Position numbers and translations under genes: made by a program. Source: Pseudomonadota bacterium (GTDB lineage: Bacteria > Pseudomonadota > Gammaproteobacteria > Halothiobacillales > Halothiobacillaceae). From it: a stretch of 15,342 nt of DNA. Below the pieces are notes generated by a model, which was given only the letters and a program-made list of their open reading frames with translations, made no database searches and was not told the DNA's origin. Position 1 is the stretch's first letter; every line of letters begins with the position of its first letter. This document shows positions 7,272 to 14,450 of this stretch, piece after piece. The stretch is from positions 1-15,342 of the forward strand of contig JAJYPA010000153.1 in NCBI GenBank assembly GCA_021795795.1, given 5' to 3'.

Positions 7272-8726
7272 CTAGTACGCTATCCAAGCCAGCAGCTCAA
7301 GGGTGTTATAACTAGATGCCCCATATCCAGATGTGGATGAGGATGGTGCGCCCACGCCCCTGAACTTGTTGTATATGACATATCGCAGGGAGAAGCGGGT
7401 ATTCCACCACGGCAGATAGGAAGCCTCTATCCACTCATTACTTGTGTCTGGAGAGCCATTAGCTGAATATGTGTAGCCATTAGGATTGTTGTAAAGCGCA
7501 GGGTTAGCAGTCCCCCACACGTTGCGATAGCCACCTTGGATACCGTAATGATCGTGATACCAGTAGGTCGCATTCAGGTTAAAGAAATTCAAATTCCCTG
7601 AAGGCAAACTCGAAGATATACTGCCTGCACCAAAACGCTGCTGCTCATTCACCCATGCCGCGCGAACCGTCACGTTGTTATTGGTGTTGGTATCGAGCCA
7701 TTGGAGTTGAGTGTCCAAATCGTAATCATCGAACTGATCAATAGGACCATTCTTGGTGAGTGAACTGTCATACACGCTGGACCACATACCATACGCGCCG
7801 ACTTCCCAGTTCCAGTCACCCCAGTCATGTTGATAGGCCAGACGGACATAGGGTGCCGCCCCTGAAAGTCTACCAGTGGGTCCGCCGTTGAAATTCTGAA
7901 AGCCGCCAACGGGGTTGGCTTGGATTCCCTGCGCATTCGTGTATACGTCCGCATCTGCATACAGCCAATTGGCTTTGTTTGGCCCGAAAATATCCGCGAC
8001 GTATGCGCCAAGGCCCGCTAGTGGGTATGCCGCACCGGCTGAGTTTACGATGAGCGGTTGAGGCACATGTCCCCAAGATGAGTAGTCCGAGGCAAAAAAT
8101 GGGGCTTGCCAATCCGGAGTGGTGTTCCACAGATCCATAGCAGTGGGCGTATTGTTGACATCTACGCCTGTGACCAAAAGGTTATTGGTGCCGAACTTCC
8201 AGGGGTGGGCCCAAACGATGCTGGAATCATCGAAGCTAAACCCGCCGGCGCCAGTCCCGCTACCCCCACCGGAATAGGTTAAATGTAAAAAACTGCCTAT
8301 ATGCGGTGTGACTTCACCGGCATAGAATAAGCTAACTTGTTGTGGAAATTGGATATTATTGTTTGGAGAAGCGAGCGTATTGGTGCCACCGAATGCCGCC
8401 TGTCCACCTGCAACATTGGTGGCTGACGCTTGTACAAAAATAGAAAACTGTGAAACCCGGGACAGGAGCAACCCGACACTTTTGCCAAAACGTGCCTCCA
8501 GTTTCTGTTGATGCTGAAGGTTTGTTGTGGTGAATCCCAGCAATTTGAACATCCTACCCATTGGTGTCAACTGTGGATAAGACGTATGACAAGCTGCACA
8601 AGACCAACCTGTCTGCCGTGCGAAAGAAGGCAGCGCCCAAGCACTTGAAGACAAAAACAACCCACTTACTGCTGCTAATGCTACGATCACCTGCTTGTTT
8701 TTCAAACTCATGGACATTGAAGCCAT
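7272..8726 (-). CDS. cyc2: Cyc2, outer-membrane Fe(II)-oxidising cytochrome-porin fusion
   Basis: Cyc2 takes electrons from Fe(II) outside the cell and moves them across the outer membrane to periplasmic carriers. The 484-residue precursor has a signal peptide (about 1-31, ending SSAWA), then a short single-heme domain with C43-C46-H47 (CAACH). About 400 residues follow that are rich in aromatic, Gly and Asn residues and alternate in polar and non-polar strands, as expected for a 16-strand beta-barrel. The C-terminus ends in an aromatic residue (WIAY), typical of outer-membrane porins. The length matches A. ferrooxidans Cyc2. The start ATG has AAAGGGG upstream. It is the first gene of the operon, with a long untranslated upstream region. 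Confidence 0.96.
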   Translation of the reverse strand: MASMSMSLKNKQVIVALAAVSGLFLSSSAWALPSFARQTGWSCAACHTSYPQLTPMGRMFKLLGFTTTNLQHQQKLEARFGKSVGLLLSRVSQFSIFVQASATNVAGGQAAFGGTNTLASPNNNIQFPQQVSLFYAGEVTPHIGSFLHLTYSGGGSGTGAGGFSFDDSSIVWAHPWKFGTNNLLVTGVDVNNTPTAMDLWNTTPDWQAPFFASDYSSWGHVPQPLIVNSAGAAYPLAGLGAYVADIFGPNKANWLYADADVYTNAQGIQANPVGGFQNFNGGPTGRLSGAAPYVRLAYQHDWGDWNWEVGAYGMWSSVYDSSLTKNGPIDQFDDYDLDTQLQWLDTNTNNNVTVRAAWVNEQQRFGAGSISSSLPSGNLNFFNLNATYWYHDHYGIQGGYRNVWGTANPALYNNPNGYTYSANGSPDTSNEWIEASYLPWWNTRFSLRYVIYNKFRGVGAPSSSTSGYGASSYNTLELLAWIAY

Positions 8727-8955
8727 AACCCCCCCTTTGCGGTATGCGCTTTAAGGCATATTAGCTAAAAAATATACGCTCATAGGTCCAGTCTTCTCGC
8801 CAGACTTACCATACACAAAACCCCAGCGAACAACCAATGCCATAAAGACAGATTATTGTCGCTGCAGAGACATAGTAAAAACTTATGAAATCTTTTCTAC
8901 CATTCCCCGTCGAATCCCAAGCACTAAACAGGTGCTTAAGCACATCCAAGCATCC

Positions 8956-8984
8956 TATTTAGTATAAATTGCTACATTTTGCAA
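8956..8984 (-). promoter_or_regulatory. Candidate sigma-70 promoter for the rus operon
   Basis: On the minus strand TTGCAA (8984-8979) is separated by 17 bases from TAAATA (8961-8956). It would give an untranslated leader of about 220 bases before cyc2. The inverted repeat ATTGC-N8-GCAAT overlaps the -35 box, which is a plausible place for a regulator such as a RegA-type protein. Match quality is moderate and other promoters nearer cyc2 are possible. Confidence 0.3.
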
Positions 8985-9441
8985 TATTTTTTTCAGTTAC
9001 AGCAAGGCAGATACCGCGTGTGCCTCTACGTTTTACGCTAAGCGCTGCGCTGGTTAATAATAAATACAATAAAAACAAATGGTTAATTTGCAACATTTGA
9101 AAACACTTCCGTCACCAGTCAATTGTAAGCATAGATATATAAGCAAGTAATTATTTTAATATCTTTTTTATTATCATGCGCCTTCTAAACGCGGCCTAAC
9201 GCCCTTTATGAAACATATTACAACCGACTTTAGGTAGGCGGTGCGGTTATTATTCTTTAATAAATATTCATCTAAAAACCAATGAACGTAGAGAGATGCG
9301 GATTAGTTTAATAAAATCATGCCTTGTTCATTTGATCGATATAGTAGAAAGGGGTGTATCTACAACCGAAAAGAACGAGGGATAAAATACCACGCGCCGC
9401 GGCGCTGACCCCCAGAGGAACCATAAATATAATATGGTTTA

Positions 9442-9455
9442 ATATGATATGATAT
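9442..9455. repeat. Tandem ATGATAT half-sites
   Basis: Two overlapping ATGATAT units lie inside the imperfect palindrome TTAATATGATATGATATTAA. The inverse ATATCATATCAT also occurs upstream of parA at 14246-14257. This may be a second binding site for the partition proteins, or chance in AT-rich DNA. Confidence 0.3.
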
Positions 9456-9655
9456 TAAAACTATCGGGGTCTACTCTTTCCTTAGGGCTTTCTTGCTGCC
9501 GGCCGATATCCAGCGTTTTCGGCATATCTAAGCCATACAATAAATGAGTATGGATAACAGTTTAGTGGTCGGGAAAGTAAGCACGGGGCCTGCCGTTGAG
9601 ACAGCAGGCAACACCGCAGCGTGGAATTTACAACCATCTGAAAAATGATTTGTTT

Positions 9656-10780
9656 TTATTTTGTTAGCGCAGTTTTTTGTAGTCGGGAAACACTCATCAT
9701 AATAGTGCTGTTTGGTGTTTCAGGAAGTCGTGGCGCTACCTCTTTGGGGAACTTTCCCGTGAGACTATCTAAAAATGAAACAATATCATGTACTTGTTTG
9801 TCTGTGACTGTCAAACCTAGTTGGCAAGCAGCCATGACCCGTACCGCGGTCGGTAAAGTGCGCACAGAACCGTTTTGAAAGTAGGGCGCTTCTAGAGCAA
9901 CGTTGCGCCAACTGGGGACTTTGAATAAATGCATGTCCGCTGGATTATGTGTTACATCAAAGCGACCGGGATCATCCATGAGATGGTATTTTTGTACATA
10001 TTTCGCACAAACCGGATTGTGCGGCTGTACCGGGAATTTTTGGAACCACCCAGTCCCCATAGGGGTACCAGGGTTGTCAAACATAGGTCCTGCATGGCAG
10101 GACTCGCACCCGAACGATCTAATGGTTTTCATGCCTGCTATAGCACTTTTGCTAAGCGCTGTTTTGTCACCTTTGACGTAGCGATCGTACGGACTGTTTG
10201 GTGTTACTAGAGTGCGTTCGTAGGTAGCAATGGCTTGTACGATATGGTCAAAAGTGATGGGATCTTTATTGCCATATACATGGCGAAACTCTTTGCGATA
10301 GCCGGGTATTTTCTGTAAACGCTTGACTACATTTATTGCTTTGGGCATTCCCATTTCGATTGGATTGAGAATGGGGCCTTTAGCTTGCGCTTCTAGACTG
10401 TTGGCGCGCCCATCCCAAAATTGTACGGTATTGAAGGCGGCGTTGAAGACTGATGGTGCATGACGAGGAGTGTCGACTCGGCCAAGTACTCCGAATGCCA
10501 GTGGCAGGCTGTCACTTCCGTTACTCATGACATCATGACAGGTTTCACAGGATACATCACCTGTGAGAGACAAGCGTGGATCAAAGTATAATTGTTTGCC
10601 TAATGAAATTTTTTGGGGTGTCATAGGATTATTTGCAGGCACTGGAACTTTAGAAGGAAATTCACCACCGAATGCATATGCTACTTCGGTTCCACCCAAA
10701 CAGAGACCTAGCGCTAAAATGACAGGCCTGAAAATTAGATTTTTATAATATTCTGTGTTTCGTTTCTCGGTTTTGCTCAT
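9656..10780 (-). CDS. Diheme cytochrome c peroxidase (CCP/MauG family)
   Basis: Diheme peroxidases reduce periplasmic hydrogen peroxide to water with electrons from small c cytochromes or cupredoxins. The 374-residue precursor has an N-terminal hydrophobic segment (about 15-36, ending AYAFGG) consistent with export. It has two heme sites, C78-C81-H82 (CETCH) and C225-C228-H229 (CESCH). Family blocks are seen: RHAPSVFNAAF (106-116), QFWDGRA (120-126), GPILNPIEM and FKVPSWRNV with APYFQNGS. The usual high-potential heme Met just before FKVP is Leu285, and M283 is two residues earlier. APYFHDG is changed to APYFQNG. An extra C-terminal tail of about 30 residues follows. The start has AGGAGG. The gene stands alone and is more AT-rich than the rus operon. 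A stress or electron-sink role beside iron oxidation is inferred. Confidence 0.92.
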   Translation of the reverse strand: MSKTEKRNTEYYKNLIFRPVILALGLCLGGTEVAYAFGGEFPSKVPVPANNPMTPQKISLGKQLYFDPRLSLTGDVSCETCHDVMSNGSDSLPLAFGVLGRVDTPRHAPSVFNAAFNTVQFWDGRANSLEAQAKGPILNPIEMGMPKAINVVKRLQKIPGYRKEFRHVYGNKDPITFDHIVQAIATYERTLVTPNSPYDRYVKGDKTALSKSAIAGMKTIRSFGCESCHAGPMFDNPGTPMGTGWFQKFPVQPHNPVCAKYVQKYHLMDDPGRFDVTHNPADMHLFKVPSWRNVALEAPYFQNGSVRTLPTAVRVMAACQLGLTVTDKQVHDIVSFLDSLTGKFPKEVAPRLPETPNSTIMMSVSRLQKTALTK

Positions 10781-11191
10781 ATGTCCTCCTAGTCGACGGA
10801 AACGCTGTTGGATTTAATTTAAAAACAAATCATGACAAAAGTCTAGACTAGATCAATAGAGGGTTACTTGAATGACGTGGATTCGGTAGCGAGATTATTT
10901 AACTAACTAATTTTATTGTTTTTTATAGCGGTTATGGAAGTTGCTGCTGTGATTGCCACCATGCCCAGCTTGTTGAAATATAATATTAAAATATATATAT
11001 GTTATTATATTCAGCTGTCCAGGTCAAATGGCGGTTGTGTGCAGTCGCTTGCGTACCGCTTATACCGAAATCAACGCTGGGGTGGGCCTTGAGTATCTTT
11101 GTATTCGGAAGATATGATCTCACTGCATCCGAAGGCGGACTACGCTCCAGTTGAAACGTTTCAGGGCTTCTAACCCGGTTTTCCGTCCCGG
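10781..11191. other. Intergenic region between the peroxidase and the IS5 remnant
   Basis: About 400 bp with no supported gene. The perfect palindrome AGTCTAGACT (10840-10849) lies about 60 bp before the peroxidase start, between a weak TTGATC and an ATGATT element on the minus strand, so it could be an operator. The stretch 10970-11010 is very AT-rich. The part from about 11036 to 11191 may contain further degraded insertion-sequence DNA, but I could not align it to a transposase with confidence. Confidence 0.35.
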
Positions 11192-11562
11192 CTACTGCCG
11201 TCTGACTACTGTATCCTGAATGCCGTGTTCCGCCGGATCGTTCTGTTTCAGCAATCGGCGGGACCACAGAATCGTGCTTTCATCCGGAATCAGGTTCCTT
11301 CCCATATCGATGCCCACAAACTGGCGCAACACCGGAATCTCATACAGTGCTTCTTCCATTGTTGCAGGAAGAGGTAACAGGGTGCGATCACGTTCACCAG
11401 ACGCTTCCAGGGAACCACGAGGTCCATTTCCCGCTTTGTCTTCTTGCGCTTCCATGACAGCCCCGGTTCTTCCGCAAACGTCATCTGCCCGGACATACCC
11501 GCCTCCTGTCCTCCATCCACCTGCCTATCCTGACAAATGGGGTTATGCAGGGCTTTTTAAGG
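11192..11562 (-). pseudogene. Degraded IS5-family transposase remnant
   Basis: A terminal inverted-repeat-like end, GGGGTTATGCAGGGCTTTTT, lies at 11539-11558. It is followed on the minus strand by GGAGGCGGGT and an ATG at 11496. The first frame reads MSGQMTFAEEPGL, then DLVVPWKRLVNVIAP, like the N-terminus of IS5 transposases. The reading then jumps to another frame with MEEALYEIPVLRQFVGIDMG and IPDESTILWSRRLLKQN, which is the next conserved IS5 block. About 20-25 residues that normally link these blocks are missing, and the catalytic DDE region is absent. The element is therefore inactive. It marks the border between the peroxidase gene and the plasmid-like module. Confidence 0.75.
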
Positions 11563-11611
11563 TCACGGATAAATAAAGGTTAGAGCAAAGGATAAAAGGA
11601 TAAGCGTCGGG

Positions 11612-12019
11612 AGGTTACATTTTTTATTATTGTATATAATGTGTTACGATATATACTCGCGACCTATTCCTCCTGTTCGTGCTCTAAAAGTTGCGTTGTT
11701 CGTGACATTTTTGGGGATTTCAGCCATGCTTTATCGCCTTCACTCAGGACCCGCGACCTATTCCCCCCGTGTTTTTGGGGACCCGCGACCTATTCCCCCC
11801 GTGTTTTTGGGGACCCGCGACCTATTCCCCCCGTGTTTTTGGGGACCCGCGACCTATTCCCCTTTTATCTCGCGACCCATTCCCCCTGCTTTCATGAACA
11901 ATCCGCGACCCATTCCCCCCGATATCTAGACCATACACAATTCACGTTCCCTTTCATCCCGCGACCTATTCCCCCCGTGTTTTTGGGGACCCGCGACCTA
12001 TTCCCCCCGCTTTTTGGGG
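11612..12019. other. Probable iteron-type plasmid replication origin
   Basis: An AT-rich stretch (about 11618-11657) that could open as the unwinding element stands next to nine repeats of CGCGACCTATTCC type. A replication initiator gene abuts and overlaps the array. This layout (unwinding region, iterons, initiator gene) is that of an iteron-controlled theta-replicating plasmid, with the origin placed after the rep gene. No exact DnaA box was found in it; the nearest candidate, in ATACACAAT near 11934-11942, is poor. Confidence 0.65.
11658..12019. repeat. Iteron-like direct repeats, nine copies
   Basis: Copies of CGCGACC[T/C]ATTCC begin at 11658, 11752, 11784, 11816, 11848, 11871, 11904, 11960 and 11992. 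Four copies in a row (11752-11848) and the last pair are spaced exactly 32 bp. In these the unit also contains CCCCCCGTGTTTTTGGGGAC, with a short CCCC...GGGG inverted repeat that could fold in single strands. The copies at 11871 and 11904 have C for T in the core (CGACCCATT), and 11658 is the most diverged. All point the same way, as iterons do. The two last copies lie inside the 3' end of the rep gene. Confidence 0.9.
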
Positions 12020-13153
12020 CAAGGAGTTTGGTTTCCCCACCATCTCCGCCAAGTCACGCTGAGTGTTGTTTGTTCGGGCTTGTGAGATTTCGACTTTAGC
12101 GTCATGTTGCCGACGATTGGCAGCTTTTTGTTCCGCAGAAAATTTTTGGGTTGGAAATAGAGTGTAGACCACATCTTCGATCTTGTTGCGGTCACCGCGC
12201 TGTTCTACTTTTTGGATCGTGGATAGAGCCCCCAATATTTTTAGTTCTTGCCAGGCTGCGTCAAGGGCGGCCACCGCGTCGCGCTGCCTTGTGTAGCCGT
12301 TCAGCAAGACACTGTCGCGTTTTATGGTGCTGAAACGCATATCAAAGCTATTAGTGATCGCTGCTTGTGTATATTTTAGCACGAGTTGGCTGATAAGCCA
12401 GCGTGCGAGTTGTGTGCTGCATTTCATCAACCGCTGATAATTAAATTGACGATAAGTCACTCGATCAACGCTTTGGGTCACCAACGGATGAAATTGTGCC
12501 ACCCAGCGTGCGGTACGATCTGCTTCGTAATCTTTACGTTTTACACCTGTCAGGGCTGCAAGATAGGTGGAACGTGCGAAAGCTTCTTCGCCGCCATCAC
12601 TTGTTGCTACTATCTCGATGCTACTTAAAGAGAGGATATCCAACCCCTCTATAATCTCATCATAGCGTAGCCCATGACCTTGTTGTTCTAAATCCTTGCG
12701 TAATTGGTAGAGAGAAAATCGTGCGCCACTGCGATATTTTAATCGATCGAAGAATCCAGCATTCTGTTCAGAGGCGATTTTTCTTAGCGTATGTTCTATC
12801 AGCTCTTCACGGGCGCTTGGGTAATAACTGAGGCGTTTTCCCTGTTTATCTCTGATGCGTGCTGGATAAATCATAGCAATAAGTTGTTTCCCTCTATAGT
12901 TGAAGGGTAATTCGAGGACATCGAGAAAGCCTTCCGCCGTACGCATGGTATTCATTCTAGAGCGGGAAATAGAATAACGAGGAATGCTGTCCCATAAATC
13001 AACAGCATTTGAGAGTGCTTCACGTTCATTCTCTGAGTTGGCTAGAAAGGATTGAAAGAGATCTATTTGTCTATCGATAAACGCGTCTTCAGGCAATGGG
13101 GCTACAACTTTTCGGATTGGTGGGATCTTTTTCTTTCCACTATCATTAGCCAT
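11966..13153 (-). CDS. Plasmid replication initiator protein (Rep), iteron-binding type
   Basis: The 395-residue protein would bind the neighbouring iterons and start replication. It appears to hold two winged-helix-like parts. One is at about 115-185 (LIEHTLRKIA... ARFSLYQLRKDL). The other is at about 232-335, with YRQFNYQRLM, STQLARWLISQLVLKYT and FDMRFSTIKRD. This second block resembles initiators I know from plasmids of Beta- and Gammaproteobacteria, but I cannot name the group with certainty. It has a basic head and a charged, probably flexible tail from about 338. The ATG follows AAGGAG at an 11-base spacing. An inverted repeat just upstream may serve autoregulation. The last 13 or so residues are encoded by iteron copies, and the TAG stop lies within one. 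The gene lies 57 bp after the partition partner gene. Confidence 0.82.
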   Translation of the reverse strand: MANDSGKKKIPPIRKVVAPLPEDAFIDRQIDLFQSFLANSENEREALSNAVDLWDSIPRYSISRSRMNTMRTAEGFLDVLELPFNYRGKQLIAMIYPARIRDKQGKRLSYYPSAREELIEHTLRKIASEQNAGFFDRLKYRSGARFSLYQLRKDLEQQGHGLRYDEIIEGLDILSLSSIEIVATSDGGEEAFARSTYLAALTGVKRKDYEADRTARWVAQFHPLVTQSVDRVTYRQFNYQRLMKCSTQLARWLISQLVLKYTQAAITNSFDMRFSTIKRDSVLLNGYTRQRDAVAALDAAWQELKILGALSTIQKVEQRGDRNKIEDVVYTLFPTQKFSAEQKAANRRQHDAKVEISQARTNNTQRDLAEMVGKPNSLPQKAGGIGRGSPKTRGE

Positions 13154-13176
13154 ACGTTTATTTGCTCCTTTCGGAT

Positions 13177-13195
13177 CTTATCAATCTTTGATAAG
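13177..13195. promoter_or_regulatory. Inverted repeat upstream of rep, possible operator
   Basis: CTTATCA and TGATAAG form a perfect 7-bp inverted repeat around a 5-base centre, 24 bp before the rep start codon and just upstream of its ribosome site. In many iteron plasmids the initiator represses its own gene at such a site as a dimer. It could instead act as an RNA hairpin near the start of translation. Confidence 0.45.
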
Positions 13196-13210
13196 AAAAC
13201 CAACAGTTCA

Positions 13211-13534
13211 TTATGATTGTCCATCTTGGATTGCTTGTATTCCTTTTTTCCTTTTGATTTCAGATAATACATCATCGATAGCATGGTCAATCGCGGGCAA
13301 TATGATTTTCATTAAGAATGCTTGCATTGAATTTGGGGTGTTTTCTGCGATAAAGCGCAATTTAGCCATTTCTACTTCTGTTAGCCGTATATTGTAGAGT
13401 TCTGTTCTTTTGTCTTCTCGTAGGCCGGTCCACGGCAGCTTGTCGTTATGAACAACTGTCGGATCGACCTTTGATATAAAGTCTTCTACGCTTGTAGCCG
13501 TCTTCTTCGGTGTTCTGGTGAATCCTACACTCAT
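13211..13534 (-). CDS. Ribbon-helix-helix partition partner of ParA (ParG-like)
   Basis: In ParF/ParG-type systems a small ribbon-helix-helix protein binds the plasmid centromere and stimulates ParA ATPase. The 107-residue product has a polar, probably disordered head (1-43), then a likely beta strand (TELYNIRL, 44-51) and two helices (about 52-65 and 69-92), the order expected for this fold. The tail is basic. Its ATG overlaps the parA stop by four bases (ATGA), so translation is coupled. No ParB-type helix-turn-helix gene is near, which supports this role. Function is inferred from the fold pattern and position; sequence similarity to ParG itself is not evident to me. Confidence 0.7.
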   Translation of the reverse strand: MSVGFTRTPKKTATSVEDFISKVDPTVVHNDKLPWTGLREDKRTELYNIRLTEVEMAKLRFIAENTPNSMQAFLMKIILPAIDHAIDDVLSEIKRKKGIQAIQDGQS

Positions 13535-14172
13535 GTCATGATCTCTTCCATTAAATTAATTATTTCTGCTTGCGCTTTCTTGTCCGCGGGTTGATACTCC
13601 AGCACGCCACATCCCTGCGCAACAGAGCGACGATATACAATTCTATCACGAACGATGACATTAGAAAGGCGCAGATTTTTGAATTCCTGTAACATGTGTT
13701 GCGCGGCATGCGTGTCGTGTACTTGCAAGTTGGTTGGTGCCCGGGATAGCACCAGGGTCGCACATAAGTGCGTGTTAAACGCAGTAGCGGTGTTTACCAG
13801 TTCGCTCATTTGCTCAATAGTCCACAAATCAAACTGTGAAGCTTGAACAGGAATGAGGACGTGCTCAACGGCTACCAACGCGGCTCTCAACTCCACAGAG
13901 TCGCGTCCGCCAGCGTCGACGATGACGTCTTGATAGCGGGCGCTTAAGTCTTTTATTTCATTCTGGAGCGATTTGCCAAACTTCTGCATACATGGTATGC
14001 GCGCTAGATCTGTACGTTCTTCTCGTATGGTTGACCAACCAGAAGCACTGCCTTGCGGATCCGTGTCTACTAGCAGCACATCGCGTTTCCGCAGCCGGAA
14101 ACCTGACGCTAAATTAACTGCCAAAGTGGTTTTTCCCGTGCCGCCCTTTTCGCCGCCAATAAGTAGTATCAT
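13531..14172 (-). CDS. parA: ParA-family partition ATPase (short, ParF-like)
   Basis: ParA ATPases position plasmid copies over the nucleoid before division. The 213-residue product starts at the ATG at 14172, directly before the nucleotide-binding strand ([16 protein letters not shown]). Codons further upstream (to a TTG at 14196) lack a better ribosome site. The deviant Walker A (KGGTGKTT, residues 9-16) has the signature lysine K9. [10 protein letters not shown] (35-44) is the Walker A' block and [10 protein letters not shown] (82-91) the Walker B block. There is no N-terminal DNA-binding domain, which places it with ParF/type Ib proteins of about 210 residues. It is first in a parA-partner pair followed by rep. 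The centromere-like palindrome lies upstream. Confidence 0.9.
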   Translation of the reverse strand: MILLIGGEKGGTGKTTLAVNLASGFRLRKRDVLLVDTDPQGSASGWSTIREERTDLARIPCMQKFGKSLQNEIKDLSARYQDVIVDAGGRDSVELRAALVAVEHVLIPVQASQFDLWTIEQMSELVNTATAFNTHLCATLVLSRAPTNLQVHDTHAAQHMLQEFKNLRLSNVIVRDRIVYRRSVAQGCGVLEYQPADKKAQAEIINLMEEIMT

Positions 14173-14218
14173 ACCACACCATATCAACCAATGCAATTCG
14201 CAATGAAAGCATGCGATC

Positions 14219-14257
14219 TTATATCATGTCAACGGATATGATTTGATATCATATCAT
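14219..14257. promoter_or_regulatory. Palindromic site upstream of parA, possible centromere/operator
   Basis: The 21-base near-palindrome at 14235-14255 has arms GATATGAT and ATCATATC. With flanking copies it gives at least three ATATCAT heptamers (14221-14227, 14246-14252, 14251-14257). Short repeated heptamers upstream of a ParF-type operon are typical of ribbon-helix-helix binding sites that act as both centromere and promoter operator. A TTGACA on the minus strand (14232-14227) is a possible -35 within it. Confidence 0.5.
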
Positions 14258-14450
14258 TATGCGTTGTTTGTGCTCATGTCGGATCATCGCTTACGCTTCA
14301 TGATGCTCAAGTTTGCCTGGATCATGGTGAAAAGGGTTGCTCGAAGCGTCAAGGTGCCGGAGCTATCGTGTATCACGACGCCGATTAGTATGTCTATCGA
14401 TTCTTGCCGATATGTGTCTGTCTCAAGGTGTCCGTGGGGTAGACAGGTTT
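14258..14450. other. Non-coding gap between the partition site and the DUF1641 remnant
   Basis: About 190 bp in which I see no supported gene, terminator or repeat on either strand. Confidence 0.4.

Larger units (their letters stand above)
8727..9655. other. Long non-coding region upstream of cyc2
   Basis: About 930 bp with no supported gene, markedly AT-rich. It should hold the regulated rus operon promoters near cyc2 and the 3' end of the peroxidase transcript at its far end. Visible elements are an inverted repeat ATTGC-N8-GCAAT at 8968-8985, TTGCAAYATTT at 8979-8989 and again at 9088-9098, the palindrome AGCGCTGCGCT at 9041-9051, GCGCCGCGGCGC at 9394-9405, and a tandem ATGATAT run at 9442-9455. 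A weak 6-bp hairpin (9588-9609) lies after the peroxidase gene without a T-run. Confidence 0.5.

Noticed and set aside
8573..8581. Perfect DnaA-box-like TGTGGATAA
   Set aside because: It lies within the cyc2 coding sequence, far from the iterons, and a single 9-mer match is expected by chance.
9394..9405. 12-base palindrome GCGCCGCGGCGC
   Set aside because: There is no T-run or linked gene end on either strand, so neither a terminator nor an operator role can be supported.
9588..9609. Hairpin GCCTGC/GCAGGC as terminator of the peroxidase gene
   Set aside because: The stem is only six pairs with a 10-base loop and no T-run follows on the minus strand.
10986..11267. 93-codon minus-strand frame next to the IS5 remnant
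   Set aside because: It starts inside degraded transposase DNA, has no ribosome site or domain, and ends in very AT-rich sequence, so it appears to be a chance frame.
11752..12019. Possible CRISPR array
   Set aside because: The repeated unit fills the whole 32-bp period in several copies, so no unique spacers exist. Spacing elsewhere is irregular, no cas genes are near, and a rep gene abuts the array.
11630..12099. Plus-strand open frames rich in Pro, Arg and Thr over the repeat array
   Set aside because: They are translations of the tandem iterons, repeat the same peptide, and have no recognisable start context or domain.
13102..13290. Lysine-rich minus-strand frame of 62 codons between the partition partner and rep
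   Set aside because: It overlaps both genes in another frame, lacks a ribosome site of its own, and contains the rep leader and operator-like repeat.
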